64,000 nt of DNA from Streptomyces sp. TG1A-8 (lineage in GTDB: Bacteria > Actinomycetota > Actinomycetes > Streptomycetales > Streptomycetaceae), in assembly GCF_030499535.1 (NCBI RefSeq), contig NZ_JASTLB010000001.1, positions 2,294,001-2,358,000 of the forward strand, written 5' to 3'. The translations under genes were made by a program, and so were the position numbers. Below are positions 55,622 through 63,896 of this stretch, piece by piece (position 1 is the first letter of the stretch; the number at the start of each line of letters is the position of its first letter). The notes beneath the pieces were generated by a model that did not search any database, was not told the DNA's origin, and saw only the letters and a list, made by a program, of their open reading frames with translations.

Positions 55622-55954
55622 TCAGAACCTCGGCGCGTTGCGGGACCGCTGCACCCGTGTGGTGCGGCGGTCCTTCGCGTTCCAGCACGCCTTGTGCCAG
55701 TGGCGGCGGTCGTCCACGCCCGAGTACTCCGGCCAGGCCACCACGTGCGGGACGCCGGAGGGGATCAGCTGGTCGCAGCCCGGGCAGCGGTAGGCCTTGC
55801 CCTGCGTGCCCGCCCCGGCGACGTGGCGCACGCTCCAGTCCTCGCCCTGCCAGTTCTCCGTGGACTGCCATCCGCCGTACCGGCCGGCGCGGTCGTCCTC
55901 GGCGCTCCGGCCGGACGATCCGGCTGCCTTGGGTCGGTTGCGGCGCGGGGACAC
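55622..55954 (-). CDS. Small zinc-ribbon-like protein (110 aa)
   Basis: A conserved actinobacterial protein often labelled ATP/GTP-binding, for which I see no nucleotide motif. What is visible is a probable zinc site: CPGCDQLIPSG with CxxC, then HVVAWPE, and RHWHKACW with HxxxC spacing. The N-terminal 45 residues are basic and disordered-looking. The GTG start at 55954 has GAGAGG upstream. It is convergent with the ABC permease, which ends 10 nt away. A nucleic-acid-related role is a guess. Confidence 0.75.
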   Translation of the reverse strand: MSPRRNRPKAAGSSGRSAEDDRAGRYGGWQSTENWQGEDWSVRHVAGAGTQGKAYRCPGCDQLIPSGVPHVVAWPEYSGVDDRRHWHKACWNAKDRRTTRVQRSRNAPRF

Positions 55955-56175
55955 GGGACACCTCTCGGGGCTCTGCGGGAAGCACGGGCGGCATCCAGCG
56001 TACGCGGCGCCCGCCGGGGCACGCGGAACGCTCCGGCCCCCACGAGTCCCCCGCGGGACGGCCCGGTGCGCGGACGATCGGCGACTTCCGCCTTCGGGGC
56101 CGTGTCCTGCGCACGTGCCGGACGGTTGTGCCGGGCGGGGGAGCTCCGGTCGGAGCCGAGGAAGCGGGAAGTGCG

Positions 56176-57204
56176 ATGCGCGTAGGAAGTTTTGTGCCGG
56201 CCGCCCAGTTCCCGGGCCAGGGCCCCGGGGAGGCCCTGCACCGGGCGGTCCGCTCGGCGGAGGCCGCCGAGGAGGCCGGTCTGGACACGGTGTGGCTGGC
56301 CGAGCACCACTTCGTGCCGTACGGCACCTGTCCGTCCGCCGTCACGCTGGCCGCGCTGCTGCTCGGCCGCACCCGCCGGCTGCGGGTCGGTACGGCGGTG
56401 AGCGTGCTGCCCACCGCGCACCCGGTCGCCCTCGGCGAACAGGCCGCGCTGCTGCACGTGGCGAGCGGCGGACGGTTCACGCTGGGCGTGGGGCGCGGCG
56501 GCCCGTGGGTGGACCTGGAGGTGTTCGGCACGGGTCTGCGGGCGTACGAGCACGGGTTCCCCGAATCACTCGATCTGCTGGTGCGCTGGCTGCGCGAACC
56601 GTCGGTCGCGGCCTCGGGCGAACGCTTCCGCTTCCGGGAGGTGCCCGTCGTGCCCCGCCCCTCGGAGGCGCTGACCGGGGCCCTTGGCCCGGAGGTCGTC
56701 GTCGCCTGCACCTCCCCGGCGAGCGTGGGGCTGGCCGCCGAGCGCGGGCTGCCGATGCTGCTCGGGATGCACGTCGGGGACGAGGAGAAGGCCGAGATGG
56801 TCGCCCTGTGGCGGCGCCGCGCACGGGCCGCGGGACGGCCGGCCGAGGAGATCGCGGACGCGGCCCACGTCTCGGCCGGCGTCTGCCAGCTCGCGGACCG
56901 GCGCACCGACGCCGTGGAGACGCTGCTGAAGGCGATGCCGGGCTGGTTGAAGCAGGGCCTCGAGGCCCACGTGACGGTCGACGGCCGGGCGCGCGTGATG
57001 CGCGATCCGCACGCCTACACCGAACTGCTCTGCGAGCTGCACCCGGTGGGCACCCCGCAGCTCGCGGCCGACCGGCTCGCGGCCACCTCCGAGCGCACCG
57101 GCATCTCCCGCTTCGCCCTGCTCGTCGAGGGCTCCGGCGATCTCGCCGCGACGGAGGAGAACGTGCGGCGCCTGGGCGCCGAGGTGCTGCCCCGGCTGCG
57201 CTGA
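56176..57204 (+). CDS. Luciferase-like (LLM class) flavin monooxygenase (342 aa)
   Basis: A TIM-barrel flavin-dependent oxidoreductase of the bacterial luciferase superfamily. Marks: AEEAGLDTVWLAEHHF at about residue 30-45, TRRLRVGTAVSVLPTAHPVALGEQ, and GRFTLGVGRGGPWVDLEVFG. The substrate is unknown; it probably uses FMNH2 or F420. ATG at 56176 with GGAAG upstream. It is divergent from the zinc-ribbon gene and convergent with the SCO5389-family gene. Confidence 0.87.
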   Translation: MRVGSFVPAAQFPGQGPGEALHRAVRSAEAAEEAGLDTVWLAEHHFVPYGTCPSAVTLAALLLGRTRRLRVGTAVSVLPTAHPVALGEQAALLHVASGGRFTLGVGRGGPWVDLEVFGTGLRAYEHGFPESLDLLVRWLREPSVAASGERFRFREVPVVPRPSEALTGALGPEVVVACTSPASVGLAAERGLPMLLGMHVGDEEKAEMVALWRRRARAAGRPAEEIADAAHVSAGVCQLADRRTDAVETLLKAMPGWLKQGLEAHVTVDGRARVMRDPHAYTELLCELHPVGTPQLAADRLAATSERTGISRFALLVEGSGDLAATEENVRRLGAEVLPRLR

Positions 57205-57225
57205 CCGGCTACCGGCTGCCCGGGG

Positions 57226-57273
57226 GCTTGCCGCTCCGGCCCCGATGCACCTCCCACGGGTGGAGCGGCAAGC
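57226..57273. terminator. Bidirectional terminator, monooxygenase / SCO5389-family gene
   Basis: GCTTGCCGCTCC (57226-57237) pairs perfectly with GGAGCGGCAAGC (57262-57273); the 24-nt loop contains CCCG/CGGG pairing. Confidence 0.75.
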
Positions 57274-57309
57274 AACGGCTCACTGCGTCAACGGCGTCGA
57301 AGCCGCGCG

Positions 57310-57702
57310 TCAGCAGTCCCGCAGCTCCGGCGACTGGTTGAGCAACTGGTTGCGCGCCGACGTGAAGCGGGCCAGCGTCTGGTCCACCGAGGCGTCCAGG
57401 GGGAACACCGCCACCCGGTGGCAGTTCTGGAAGGCCAGCCGTACCCCGAAGTGCCGCTGCAGCGCACCGCGTATGGCGTCACTCGCGAGCGCGCGCAGCA
57501 GCTGACCGCGTGCCTGCTCGTCCGGCGGGGGCGTCTGGTTGTCGGCGAAGGGTCCGCCGTCCACCTTCAGCTGGGCCACCAGCGAGCTGATCGTCTCCCA
57601 CGCGTAGGGCAGGGAGGTCCGGACGCAGTCGACGAATGCTGCTTCGTCGACCTCGCCTCGCTCGGCCTGTTCGAGTAGGGCCGGTGAGACGTCGAGCGAC
57701 AT
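57310..57702 (-). CDS. SCO5389-family conserved protein (130 aa)
   Basis: A conserved Streptomyces protein of unknown function, soluble and mostly helical, starting MSLDVSPALLEQAERGEVDEAAFVDCV (quoted in parts) and ending QSPELRDC. It has three cysteines, one at the very C-terminus. ATG at 57702 has GAGAGGAG. It is divergent from nucS across 298 nt, an arrangement I remember as conserved in the genus. No motif indicates a mechanism. Confidence 0.82.
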   Translation of the reverse strand: MSLDVSPALLEQAERGEVDEAAFVDCVRTSLPYAWETISSLVAQLKVDGGPFADNQTPPPDEQARGQLLRALASDAIRGALQRHFGVRLAFQNCHRVAVFPLDASVDQTLARFTSARNQLLNQSPELRDC

Positions 57703-58000
57703 GGGTTCTCCTCTCGCACCCCCGACGAGCAGGGGTTGCCGGACGGATGAGGGAGCTCACGACACCGGACACGCTCCGTACACGGATCGCGATCTCCCGT
57801 TCTCCACCGTAGGCAACGGCCGGTGACCACACCAGCAGAACACGTATATGGAACGGTCGGGTTGGGCCCACTATCGGCCAGGGACGAACAAGAGTCACAA
57901 GGGGCAAAGCGGGTGAACCGGCGGCCCCGTGGTGCGGGCGGGGACGGGTGGGGGTGGGCGGATCGCGTGGGCTCCCCGGTGTCGAGTAGCGTTGCCGACC

Positions 58001-58672
58001 ATGCGTCTCGTCATTGCCCGGTGCTCGGTCGACTACGCCGGCCGGCTCACCGCCCACCTGCCCTCGGCGCCCCGCCTGATCCTGGTCAAGGCGGACGGCA
58101 GCGTCTCCATCCACGCCGACGACCGGGCCTACAAGCCCCTCAACTGGATGTCGCCGCCCTGCACGTTGAAGGAGGGCGCGGACGACGGGGCGGGGGTCTG
58201 GACGGTCGTCAACAAGGCGGGCGAGAAACTGATCATCACGATGGAGGAGATCCTCCACGACTCCTCGCACGAACTCGGCGTGGACCCCGGCCTGATCAAG
58301 GACGGCGTGGAAGCGCACCTGCAGGAGCTGCTCGCCGACCGGATCGAGACGCTGGGCGAGGGCTACACCCTGATCCGCCGCGAGTACATGACCGCGATCG
58401 GCCCCGTCGACATCCTGTGCCGGGACGCCGACGGCGGGACCGTCGCCGTCGAGATCAAGCGGCGCGGCGAGATCGACGGCGTCGAGCAGCTCACCCGCTA
58501 CCTGGAGCTGCTGAACCGCGACCCGCACCTCGCCCCGGTCCGCGGCGTCTTCGCCGCCCAGGAGATCAAGCCGCAGGCCCGCGTCCTGGCCACCGACCGC
58601 GGCATCAGCTGCCAGATCCTCGACTACGACGCCCTGCGCGGCATCGAGGACGACAAGCTCCGCCTGTTCTGA
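58001..58672 (+). CDS. nucS: Mismatch-specific endonuclease NucS/EndoMS (223 aa)
   Basis: Cleaves both strands at mismatches and is the core of the non-canonical mismatch repair of actinobacteria, which lack MutS/MutL. The N-terminal DNA-binding part is [16 protein letters not shown]. The C-terminal PD-(D/E)xK nuclease has VDILCRD and [12 protein letters not shown] with the catalytic D, E and K. The protein ends in DKLRLF, matching the sliding-clamp-binding tail described for corynebacterial NucS. ATG at 58001 is chosen. TAGCGT at 57986-57991 is a likely -10 box, leaving almost no leader. Confidence 0.95.
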   Translation: MRLVIARCSVDYAGRLTAHLPSAPRLILVKADGSVSIHADDRAYKPLNWMSPPCTLKEGADDGAGVWTVVNKAGEKLIITMEEILHDSSHELGVDPGLIKDGVEAHLQELLADRIETLGEGYTLIRREYMTAIGPVDILCRDADGGTVAVEIKRRGEIDGVEQLTRYLELLNRDPHLAPVRGVFAAQEIKPQARVLATDRGISCQILDYDALRGIEDDKLRLF

Positions 58673-58949
58673 GCGGGACCGGTCCCCCGGACCGCCGGCG
58701 CCCGCCGCCCGTCGCCCGGGGGCGGTGACCGTGCGCCGCTCCCGCTCCCCCACCGCCCCCGCCGGGGGCGGGCATCCCGCGGAGGGGAGACGACCGCCGC
58801 GGCGGCGGCCCGCGCCGCTGCGTCACCGTGCCGGTGCCCGCAGGCCCCGGCCGGCCACCGCCGGGGGAATCCGCGCCGCCGGCCACCGGGCCGGGACACG
58901 GCCCCGCACCGCGCACCGCCGCCCCGGCCCGCACGCCCGGTCCGTGCCG

Positions 58950-61451
58950 CTACATCACCGTGCCGGCCCCGGAGGTCCCCGCTCCGCCGCTCCGCGTGGT
59001 GTCCGGCGACGTGGAGGTGAGCGTCGGGCCGCCGGCGGAGTCCGTGGTCGACGGGGCGGTGCTGGTCGACGGGGACGTGGACGGAGTGACCGGGGCGGAG
59101 CTCGACGGGGGCGCGGTGGACGGCGAGCCCGAGGGCGTCGGCTTCGAGGGGGCCGACGTCGACTGCGTCGGCTTCGTCGGCTTCGTCGGCTTCGTCGGCG
59201 TGGGCCCGGACGGCGTGGGGGACGTGTCCGTGCCGCCCGGCGCCTTCGTCCCCGACGGGTCCGCCGAAGGCGTCGCCGGGGGGGCCGGGTCGTCCGCCGT
59301 GCCGTACGTGCCGTCGGGGCCCGGGTTGGTCGGGGTGGCGAGCGGTCCGGCCGTGGCGGCCCCCGTGCCGTCGCCCTGCTCCGGCACCGCGCCCAGGCTG
59401 CCGTCGCCCGGGGCCTGGGTCGCGGACGGACGGGCGTCGGCCTTGCCGGCCGGGTTCTTGCCGGTGTCCTCCTGGGACGTCATGCCGAGGGTCACGACCG
59501 CGCCCAGCACGGCCACGAGCAGCGCGCCGGAACCGGCCGCGACCAGGTTGCGGCGGGTCGCCCGGCGTGCGCCGTCCCTGGCCCCGGGCACCACCGGAAG
59601 CCGGTGGGTGGCGAGGGTGTCGCCGACGGGGCCGGACGGCCGGTGGTCCGCGGGCGGCCCGGCCGGCGACGGCTCCCCCTCACGCGCGTCCGGTCCCTCC
59701 TCGCCCGCCCGCACCAACGGCCCGGGGACGTCGCCCGCGCGGTCGGCGACCAGCGCCAGGGCGCGGCGCCCGGCCACGGTGCCCGGCTTGTCGGCGAGCG
59801 CCCCGCGCAGCCCGATGGAGGCCTCCAGCTCGGCACGGGCCCGGTCGAGCTGCCCGCCGCACAGCGCGAGGACGCCCAGCTCGTGGTGGAAGTAGGCCTG
59901 TTCGGCCACCTCGCCGGACAGCCGGGAGGCCTCCGCGCCGAAGCGCAGCGCCCGTTCCCAGGCGCCCCAGTGCAGCCCGGCGGCGAACGCGGGCGCGGCC
60001 GTGCGGGCGAGCCGCACCGCGCAGCCGTCCGCGTCCTCGGCCCCGGTGCCGTCCCCGGCCTGCGGCGCCGCGCCCGGCACGAGCACCGCGAGGGCCGCCA
60101 GCACCGCGTCGGCCTCGGCGCACACCCGTTCGGGGGTGACCGAGGGGTGCCCGGCCCACCAGGCGTAGTGCTGGGCCGCGGTGCGGGCCCGGGCGGGGGC
60201 GTCGGCGTCGTAACCGGCGGCCTCCAGCTGGGTCTGCACACCGGCCGCGAGGCGGTAGCGGGAGCCGACCGGGGAGACCAGTCCGCAGTCGGCGAGTTCG
60301 CCGAGCGCGGCGTCCGCGTGGGTGTCGCCGACGAGGGCGGGCAGGTGCGCCTGGTGCGGCACCTCACCGCCGAGCGCGACGGCGAACCGCAGGGTGGCGC
60401 GGGCGGAGGCGCTGAGCCGGGCGGCGAGCAGCGGCGCGGGCGCGGCGGCCTCGCCCAGGGACGGCAGCGGGACGTCCTCCGGCTGTGCCGCCGGCAGGGA
60501 CACCTCGGCGGAGACGCGCACGTTCTCGAAAACGCCGTACTCGTCCACCGCGCCGGTGCTGGCGCGCAGTTGGTCGCGCTGCCGCAGCAGCGCGCCGGCC
60601 TGCACGAACCGCAGCGGCAGGCCCTCGGACTCGAACCACAGGTCGCCCGCCCAGTTGGCCTCCTCCTCGGTGAGGACCCGGCCGACCGCGCGCTCCAGGA
60701 TCTCCACGCCGGCCCTGCGGTCCAGGCCGCCGAGGAAGACCTCCTCGACGTCGGCGTCCGCGGAGGGCGCCGGAACGTCCGGGGTGGCGGCGAACAGGTA
60801 CGCGCACTCGGGGGTGGCGTCGAGCAGTTCGTCCAGGGCGGCGCCGCCGAACCCGAGGTCGTCCACGACCACGACCGCGCCCGCCCGCCTGGCCAGGTCA
60901 CGCAGTTCGTCCGGTTCCGGACGGTGCAGCGGGGCGTCGTGGACGGCGTGGACGAGGTCGTGCAGCAGCTCGGCGGCGGTGCGGTGGAAGCCGGTGAGGC
61001 GGACCACGCCGTCGGGGGCGAGGTCCAGGCAGTCCTCGGCGACGAGGTCGAGCAGGGCGGTGCGGCCGGAGCCACCGGGGCCGGTCAGGCGCACGGACCG
61101 GCCCCGGGCCAGCAGCCGCACCAGGCGCTCGCGTTCGTCCTGGCGTTCCAGGAGCGCGGGCGTGGGCCGGGTCGGGCCGGGCGGCACGGGCGGGCGGGAG
61201 CCACGCTCGGTGCCGGCGCGTTCGGCCGCGGTGAGTTTGCGGGGCCGGCCGGGCCGTTCGCCCGGCGGGCAGGGTTCTATCTCGCTGCCGTCGACGGGAT
61301 TGATGGTCAGCAGGAAGTCGCCGGAGACGAGCCGCACCATGCGGGCGGGCGCGGGCGAGCTCGGCGCGAAATCGGCGGTGAGGGGTTCCCGGGGCGGGCG
61401 TCGGCTCGGAGCCTGGCCGTGCTGCTCGGGTCCCGGCGTGATCGGGTCCAT
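58950..61451 (-). CDS. Large NTPase-like protein with TM segment and Thr/Pro/Ser-rich C-terminal tail (833 aa)
   Basis: An AfsR/STAND-like P-loop architecture. The N-terminal ~95 residues include LVSGDFLLTINPVDGSEIEP. A P-loop-type GPGGSGRT at 124-131 has Arg where Lys is expected. The Walker B-like segment is GAVVVVDDLGF. A helical, TPR-like region follows up to about residue 560. Around 636-658 is one hydrophobic helix (LVAAGSGALLVAVLGAVVTLG in parts). The last ~175 residues are Ser/Thr/Pro/Gly-rich with KPTKPTKPT repeats, typical of a wall-spanning extracellular tail. With this topology the NTPase is cytoplasmic and the tail outside. ATG at 61451 with GGGGGA upstream. The function is unknown; signalling across the membrane is a guess. 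Confidence 0.75.
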   Translation of the reverse strand: MDPITPGPEQHGQAPSRRPPREPLTADFAPSSPAPARMVRLVSGDFLLTINPVDGSEIEPCPPGERPGRPRKLTAAERAGTERGSRPPVPPGPTRPTPALLERQDERERLVRLLARGRSVRLTGPGGSGRTALLDLVAEDCLDLAPDGVVRLTGFHRTAAELLHDLVHAVHDAPLHRPEPDELRDLARRAGAVVVVDDLGFGGAALDELLDATPECAYLFAATPDVPAPSADADVEEVFLGGLDRRAGVEILERAVGRVLTEEEANWAGDLWFESEGLPLRFVQAGALLRQRDQLRASTGAVDEYGVFENVRVSAEVSLPAAQPEDVPLPSLGEAAAPAPLLAARLSASARATLRFAVALGGEVPHQAHLPALVGDTHADAALGELADCGLVSPVGSRYRLAAGVQTQLEAAGYDADAPARARTAAQHYAWWAGHPSVTPERVCAEADAVLAALAVLVPGAAPQAGDGTGAEDADGCAVRLARTAAPAFAAGLHWGAWERALRFGAEASRLSGEVAEQAYFHHELGVLALCGGQLDRARAELEASIGLRGALADKPGTVAGRRALALVADRAGDVPGPLVRAGEEGPDAREGEPSPAGPPADHRPSGPVGDTLATHRLPVVPGARDGARRATRRNLVAAGSGALLVAVLGAVVTLGMTSQEDTGKNPAGKADARPSATQAPGDGSLGAVPEQGDGTGAATAGPLATPTNPGPDGTYGTADDPAPPATPSADPSGTKAPGGTDTSPTPSGPTPTKPTKPTKPTQSTSAPSKPTPSGSPSTAPPSSSAPVTPSTSPSTSTAPSTTDSAGGPTLTSTSPDTTRSGGAGTSGAGTVM

Positions 61452-61779
61452 GGGTTCGAGTCCCCCAAAAGCGTCGTGTGCCCTGTGTCGGCCCCTCCCG
61501 GCCTGCTGCACACCGCGCTGTCGCTTCTGGTCCGGGCCCGCTCGAGGGCCACGAGGCAGCGGGCGAGCGAACCCTAAACCTTCGCGTGGTGTCTGCGACA
61601 GGGCGGGGTGCCGCGCGGTCCGAGACGTCACGGTCCGGCGAGGATTGCCCCCCGGCGTGCGGTTCGGACACCGCATCCGGGTCTCCCCCGTCGGCCGGTT
61701 CACACCCGGTGTGTCCCACGCCGGGTCGCACCCGGTGCACTGTGGGCCGGTTGGCGCCCGGGGCGTCCCCTACGGTACG
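61452..61779. other. 328-nt intergenic region with CACCCGGTG palindromes
   Basis: It lies between the STAS gene and the NTPase-like gene (both leftward). It has no gene. It contains CACAC-CCG-GTGTG (around 61703-61715) and GCACC-C-GGTGC (around 61729-61739), about 26 bp apart, each sharing ACCCGGTG. The TTCGAGT at 61455 resembles a tRNA T-loop but has no tRNA around it. Confidence 0.4.
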
Positions 61780-62103
61780 TCACACCCGCGGCAGCGACTC
61801 CACGCCGATGCCGCCCTCGATGGCGAGGATGCGGTGCAGCCGGGTGGCCACCAGCAGGCGCTGCAGCTGGAGCGGTACGCCCCGCAGCACCAGGCGGCGT
61901 CCGCAGCGGCCGGCCCGCCGGTGGACACCCATGATCACCCCGAGGCCGGTGGCGTCCCAGGAGTCCAGTTCGGACAGGTCCAGCACCAGGTTGCCGACTC
62001 CGTCGTCGACGGCCGAGTGCAGGGCCGTACGGGCGTCCGCCGCGCTGCGGACGTCGAGGCGGCCCCCGACGACCAGCTCGGCGTGGTCGCCCCTGATGTA
62101 CAT
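61780..62103 (-). CDS. STAS-domain anti-sigma factor antagonist (107 aa)
   Basis: A SpoIIAA/RsbV-like single-domain protein that binds an anti-sigma factor kinase when dephosphorylated. The core reads AELVVGGRLDVRSAADAR, LDLSELDSWDATGLGVIMG and RRLVLRGVPLQLQRLL. At the usual phospho-serine position (DSSG in SpoIIAA) it has DATG, so a Thr would be the acceptor. ATG at 62103 follows GGGGAG. No partner anti-sigma factor or sigma factor lies nearby in this window. Confidence 0.88.
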   Translation of the reverse strand: MYIRGDHAELVVGGRLDVRSAADARTALHSAVDDGVGNLVLDLSELDSWDATGLGVIMGVHRRAGRCGRRLVLRGVPLQLQRLLVATRLHRILAIEGGIGVESLPRV

Positions 62104-62227
62104 ATGCGCTCCCCGTTGAGTGCGGTGCGGCGGACTCCGTGACGGTGATGGTGGTCGTGCTGTGCAACGTCTGACCGCGTGCGCGGCGAAGCGGTTGCTG
62201 TTCGTGGGTGAACCGATACCCGATTCA

Positions 62228-62250
62228 CCCCGGGGGGTGATCCCCCGGGG
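62228..62250 (-). terminator. Terminator of the hydroxybutyryl-CoA dehydrogenase gene
   Basis: CCCCGGGGG (62228-62236) pairs with CCCCCGGGG (62242-62250), 5-nt loop, 22 nt after the stop of the leftward gene. Confidence 0.6.
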
Positions 62251-62272
62251 CGTGCGTCCGTGCGGGCACGGG

Positions 62273-63121
62273 TCAGTACGTGTAGAAGCCCTGCCCGCTC
62301 TTGCGGCCGATGTCACCGGCGTCCACCATCCGGCGCATCAGCTCCGGCGGGGCGAACTTCTCGTCCTGGGACTCGGTGTAGATGTTGCTGGTGGCGTGCA
62401 GCAGGATGTCCACGCCGGTCAGGTCCGCGGTGGCCAGCGGGCCCATGGCGTGGCCGAAGCCCAGCTTGCAGGCGAGGTCGATGTCCTCGGCGCTCGCGAC
62501 ACCGGACTCGTAGAGCCTGGCGGCCTCCACGACGAGCGCGGAGATGAGCCGGGTGGTCACGAACCCGGCGACGTCCCGGTTGACGACGATGCAGGTCTTG
62601 CCGACGGACTCGGCGAACTCCCGCGCGGTGGCGAGGGCCCGGTCGCTCGTCTTGTAGCCGCGGACCAGTTCGACGAGCTGCATCATCGGCACCGGCGAGA
62701 AGAAGTGCACGCCGACGACCCGCTCGGGCCGCTCGGTGACCGCCGCGATCTTGGTGATCGGGATGGCGGAGGTGTTGGAGGCGAGCACGGTGTCCTCGCG
62801 CACGAGCCCGTCGAGCGCGCGGAAGATCTCGTGCTTGACCTCCAGCTTCTCGAAGACCGCCTCGACGACGAGGTCGGCGTCGGCGGCGGCGTCCAGGTCG
62901 GTGGTCGCGGTGATGCGCCCGAGGGCCGCGTCGGCGTCGTGCGCCTCCAGCCTGCCCTTGGCGACGAACTTGTCGTACGAGGCCTTGATGCCGTCGGTGC
63001 CACGCTTGAGTGCCTCGTCGGTGACGTCCCGCAGGACGACCTCCCAGCCGGCCTGCGCGGCGACCTGGGCGATGCCGGACCCCATGAGACCGGCCCCGAT
63101 GACGGCGAGCTTCCGTGCCAC
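62273..63121 (-). CDS. 3-hydroxybutyryl-CoA dehydrogenase (282 aa)
   Basis: NAD(P)-dependent interconversion of acetoacetyl-CoA and 3-hydroxybutyryl-CoA. The Rossmann GAGLMGSG lies at residues 9-16 and the catalytic His is H139 in VGVHFFSPVPMMQLVE. The C-terminal domain has GFGHAMGPLATADLTGVD and ends GRKSGQGFYTY. GTG at 63121 is used (GGGAG, spacing about 5); the longer frame upstream is not family-like. It can act with the thiolase in this window toward crotonyl/butyryl-CoA and the ethylmalonyl-CoA pathway. Confidence 0.92.
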   Translation of the reverse strand: MARKLAVIGAGLMGSGIAQVAAQAGWEVVLRDVTDEALKRGTDGIKASYDKFVAKGRLEAHDADAALGRITATTDLDAAADADLVVEAVFEKLEVKHEIFRALDGLVREDTVLASNTSAIPITKIAAVTERPERVVGVHFFSPVPMMQLVELVRGYKTSDRALATAREFAESVGKTCIVVNRDVAGFVTTRLISALVVEAARLYESGVASAEDIDLACKLGFGHAMGPLATADLTGVDILLHATSNIYTESQDEKFAPPELMRRMVDAGDIGRKSGQGFYTY

Positions 63122-63325
63122 TCCGACTCCCTGAAAGCTGTTGGTGTCTGACCCTCCGGCGGACGATAGCGCTCCGGAGCGACGGTGTGACCGGTAAGTA
63201 ACGCGCGTCACGTCTCATCTGACGGACGTCACACCGGCAGCGGTACCGGGCACCCAAGGAGGGGCTTCGCGCGCCCCGTTCGGCCCGTCCGCCGGCCCCC
63301 GCCGGGGCGCGGGGCGCGCGGGGGA

Positions 63326-63384
63326 CGGAGCCGTGCGGCCTCCTCTTGGGGTGTTGCTTCAGCACAGGGGGCCGCACGGCTCCG
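63326..63384. other. Hairpin A: 15-bp stem, 29-nt loop with GCTTCAGCAC
   Basis: CGGAGCCGTGCGGCC (63326-63340) is perfectly complementary to 63370-63384. The loop carries GCTTCAGCAC at 63356-63365. It could be a terminator, but the long conserved-looking loop is atypical. Confidence 0.6.
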
Positions 63385-63601
63385 GGTGCGGCGTCGAGTG
63401 GCGCCTCGGCCTCCATGATGGGGGGCGGGCGCGGCCCCGCGTGCGCAAAGGCGGCGTTCCCCCTCGAAGGGTTGAATCATTCGCCGTTCGCGCCGCGCGC
63501 CGGGGGTGGCGCCGGGTAGCGGAGCCGGGCGGACCGGGTCATTGTTCCGTAACCCCGTGATCACGTGGCGTGCCGGGCGGCGGCCGGGCCATGCTGGCGT
63601 C

Positions 63602-63640
63602 CCCTTCCTGACGGCGCTTCAGCACCGTTGGCAGGAAGGG
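63602..63640 (+). other. Hairpin B: 9-bp stem plus inner stem, loop with GCTTCAGCAC
   Basis: CCCTTCCTG (63602-63610) pairs with CAGGAAGGG (63632-63640), with inner ACGG/CCGT and a 3-nt bulge. GCTTCAGCAC (63616-63625) is the same decamer as in hairpin A. It lies in the probable leader of the small gene at 63678. Confidence 0.6.
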
Positions 63641-63677
63641 ACGTTGGAGTGGACCTCCCTCACAGAAACGATGTGCG

Positions 63678-63896
63678 ATGTCGAGTAAGAAGGTGGTGAC
63701 CGTCGCCGTCCTGGTGGCGGTCCTCACGTGGAGCACGGTGATGACCGTGCTGGGACAGGTCGCGGCCGTGGCCGCCCTGCTCCCGTCCCTGGGCCTGCTC
63801 GTGCAGCAGACCGCCCAGGCCCTGACCGGGCCCGACGGCTCCCGCGCGCCCGCCTCCCCCGTCCCTCCCGCCGCCGGGGAGGAGCCGCCCCGATGA
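63678..63896 (+). CDS. Small membrane or exported protein (72 aa)
   Basis: The N-terminal segment SSKKVVTVAVLVAVLTWSTVM is a Lys-flanked hydrophobic helix, followed by a second apolar stretch (AAVAALLPSLGLLVQQ) and a Pro/Ala-rich hydrophilic tail. I do not recognise a family. ATG at 63678 lacks a good RBS, but the frame has typical GC3 bias. The stop overlaps the next gene by 4 nt (ATGA), which supports it being real. A hairpin sits 37 nt upstream in the probable leader. Confidence 0.65.
   Translation: MSSKKVVTVAVLVAVLTWSTVMTVLGQVAAVAALLPSLGLLVQQTAQALTGPDGSRAPASPVPPAAGEEPPR

Larger units (their letters stand above)
63122..63677. other. 556-nt intergenic region with two structured hairpins and an inverted repeat
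   Basis: It lies between the leftward dehydrogenase and a rightward small gene. CGGTGTGAC (63183-63191) and GTCACACCG (63228-63236) form a 9-bp inverted repeat near the dehydrogenase promoter, flanking GGTAAGTAAC. Two hairpins (63326-63384 and 63602-63640) follow. No convincing gene is present; the reading frames here are GC-rich shadows. Confidence 0.55.

Noticed and set aside
61445..61470. GGTTCGAGTCC resembling a tRNA T-arm
   Set aside because: The T-stem would have only 3 pairs, and no acceptor, D or anticodon arm can be folded around it; it is the leader of the NTPase-like gene.
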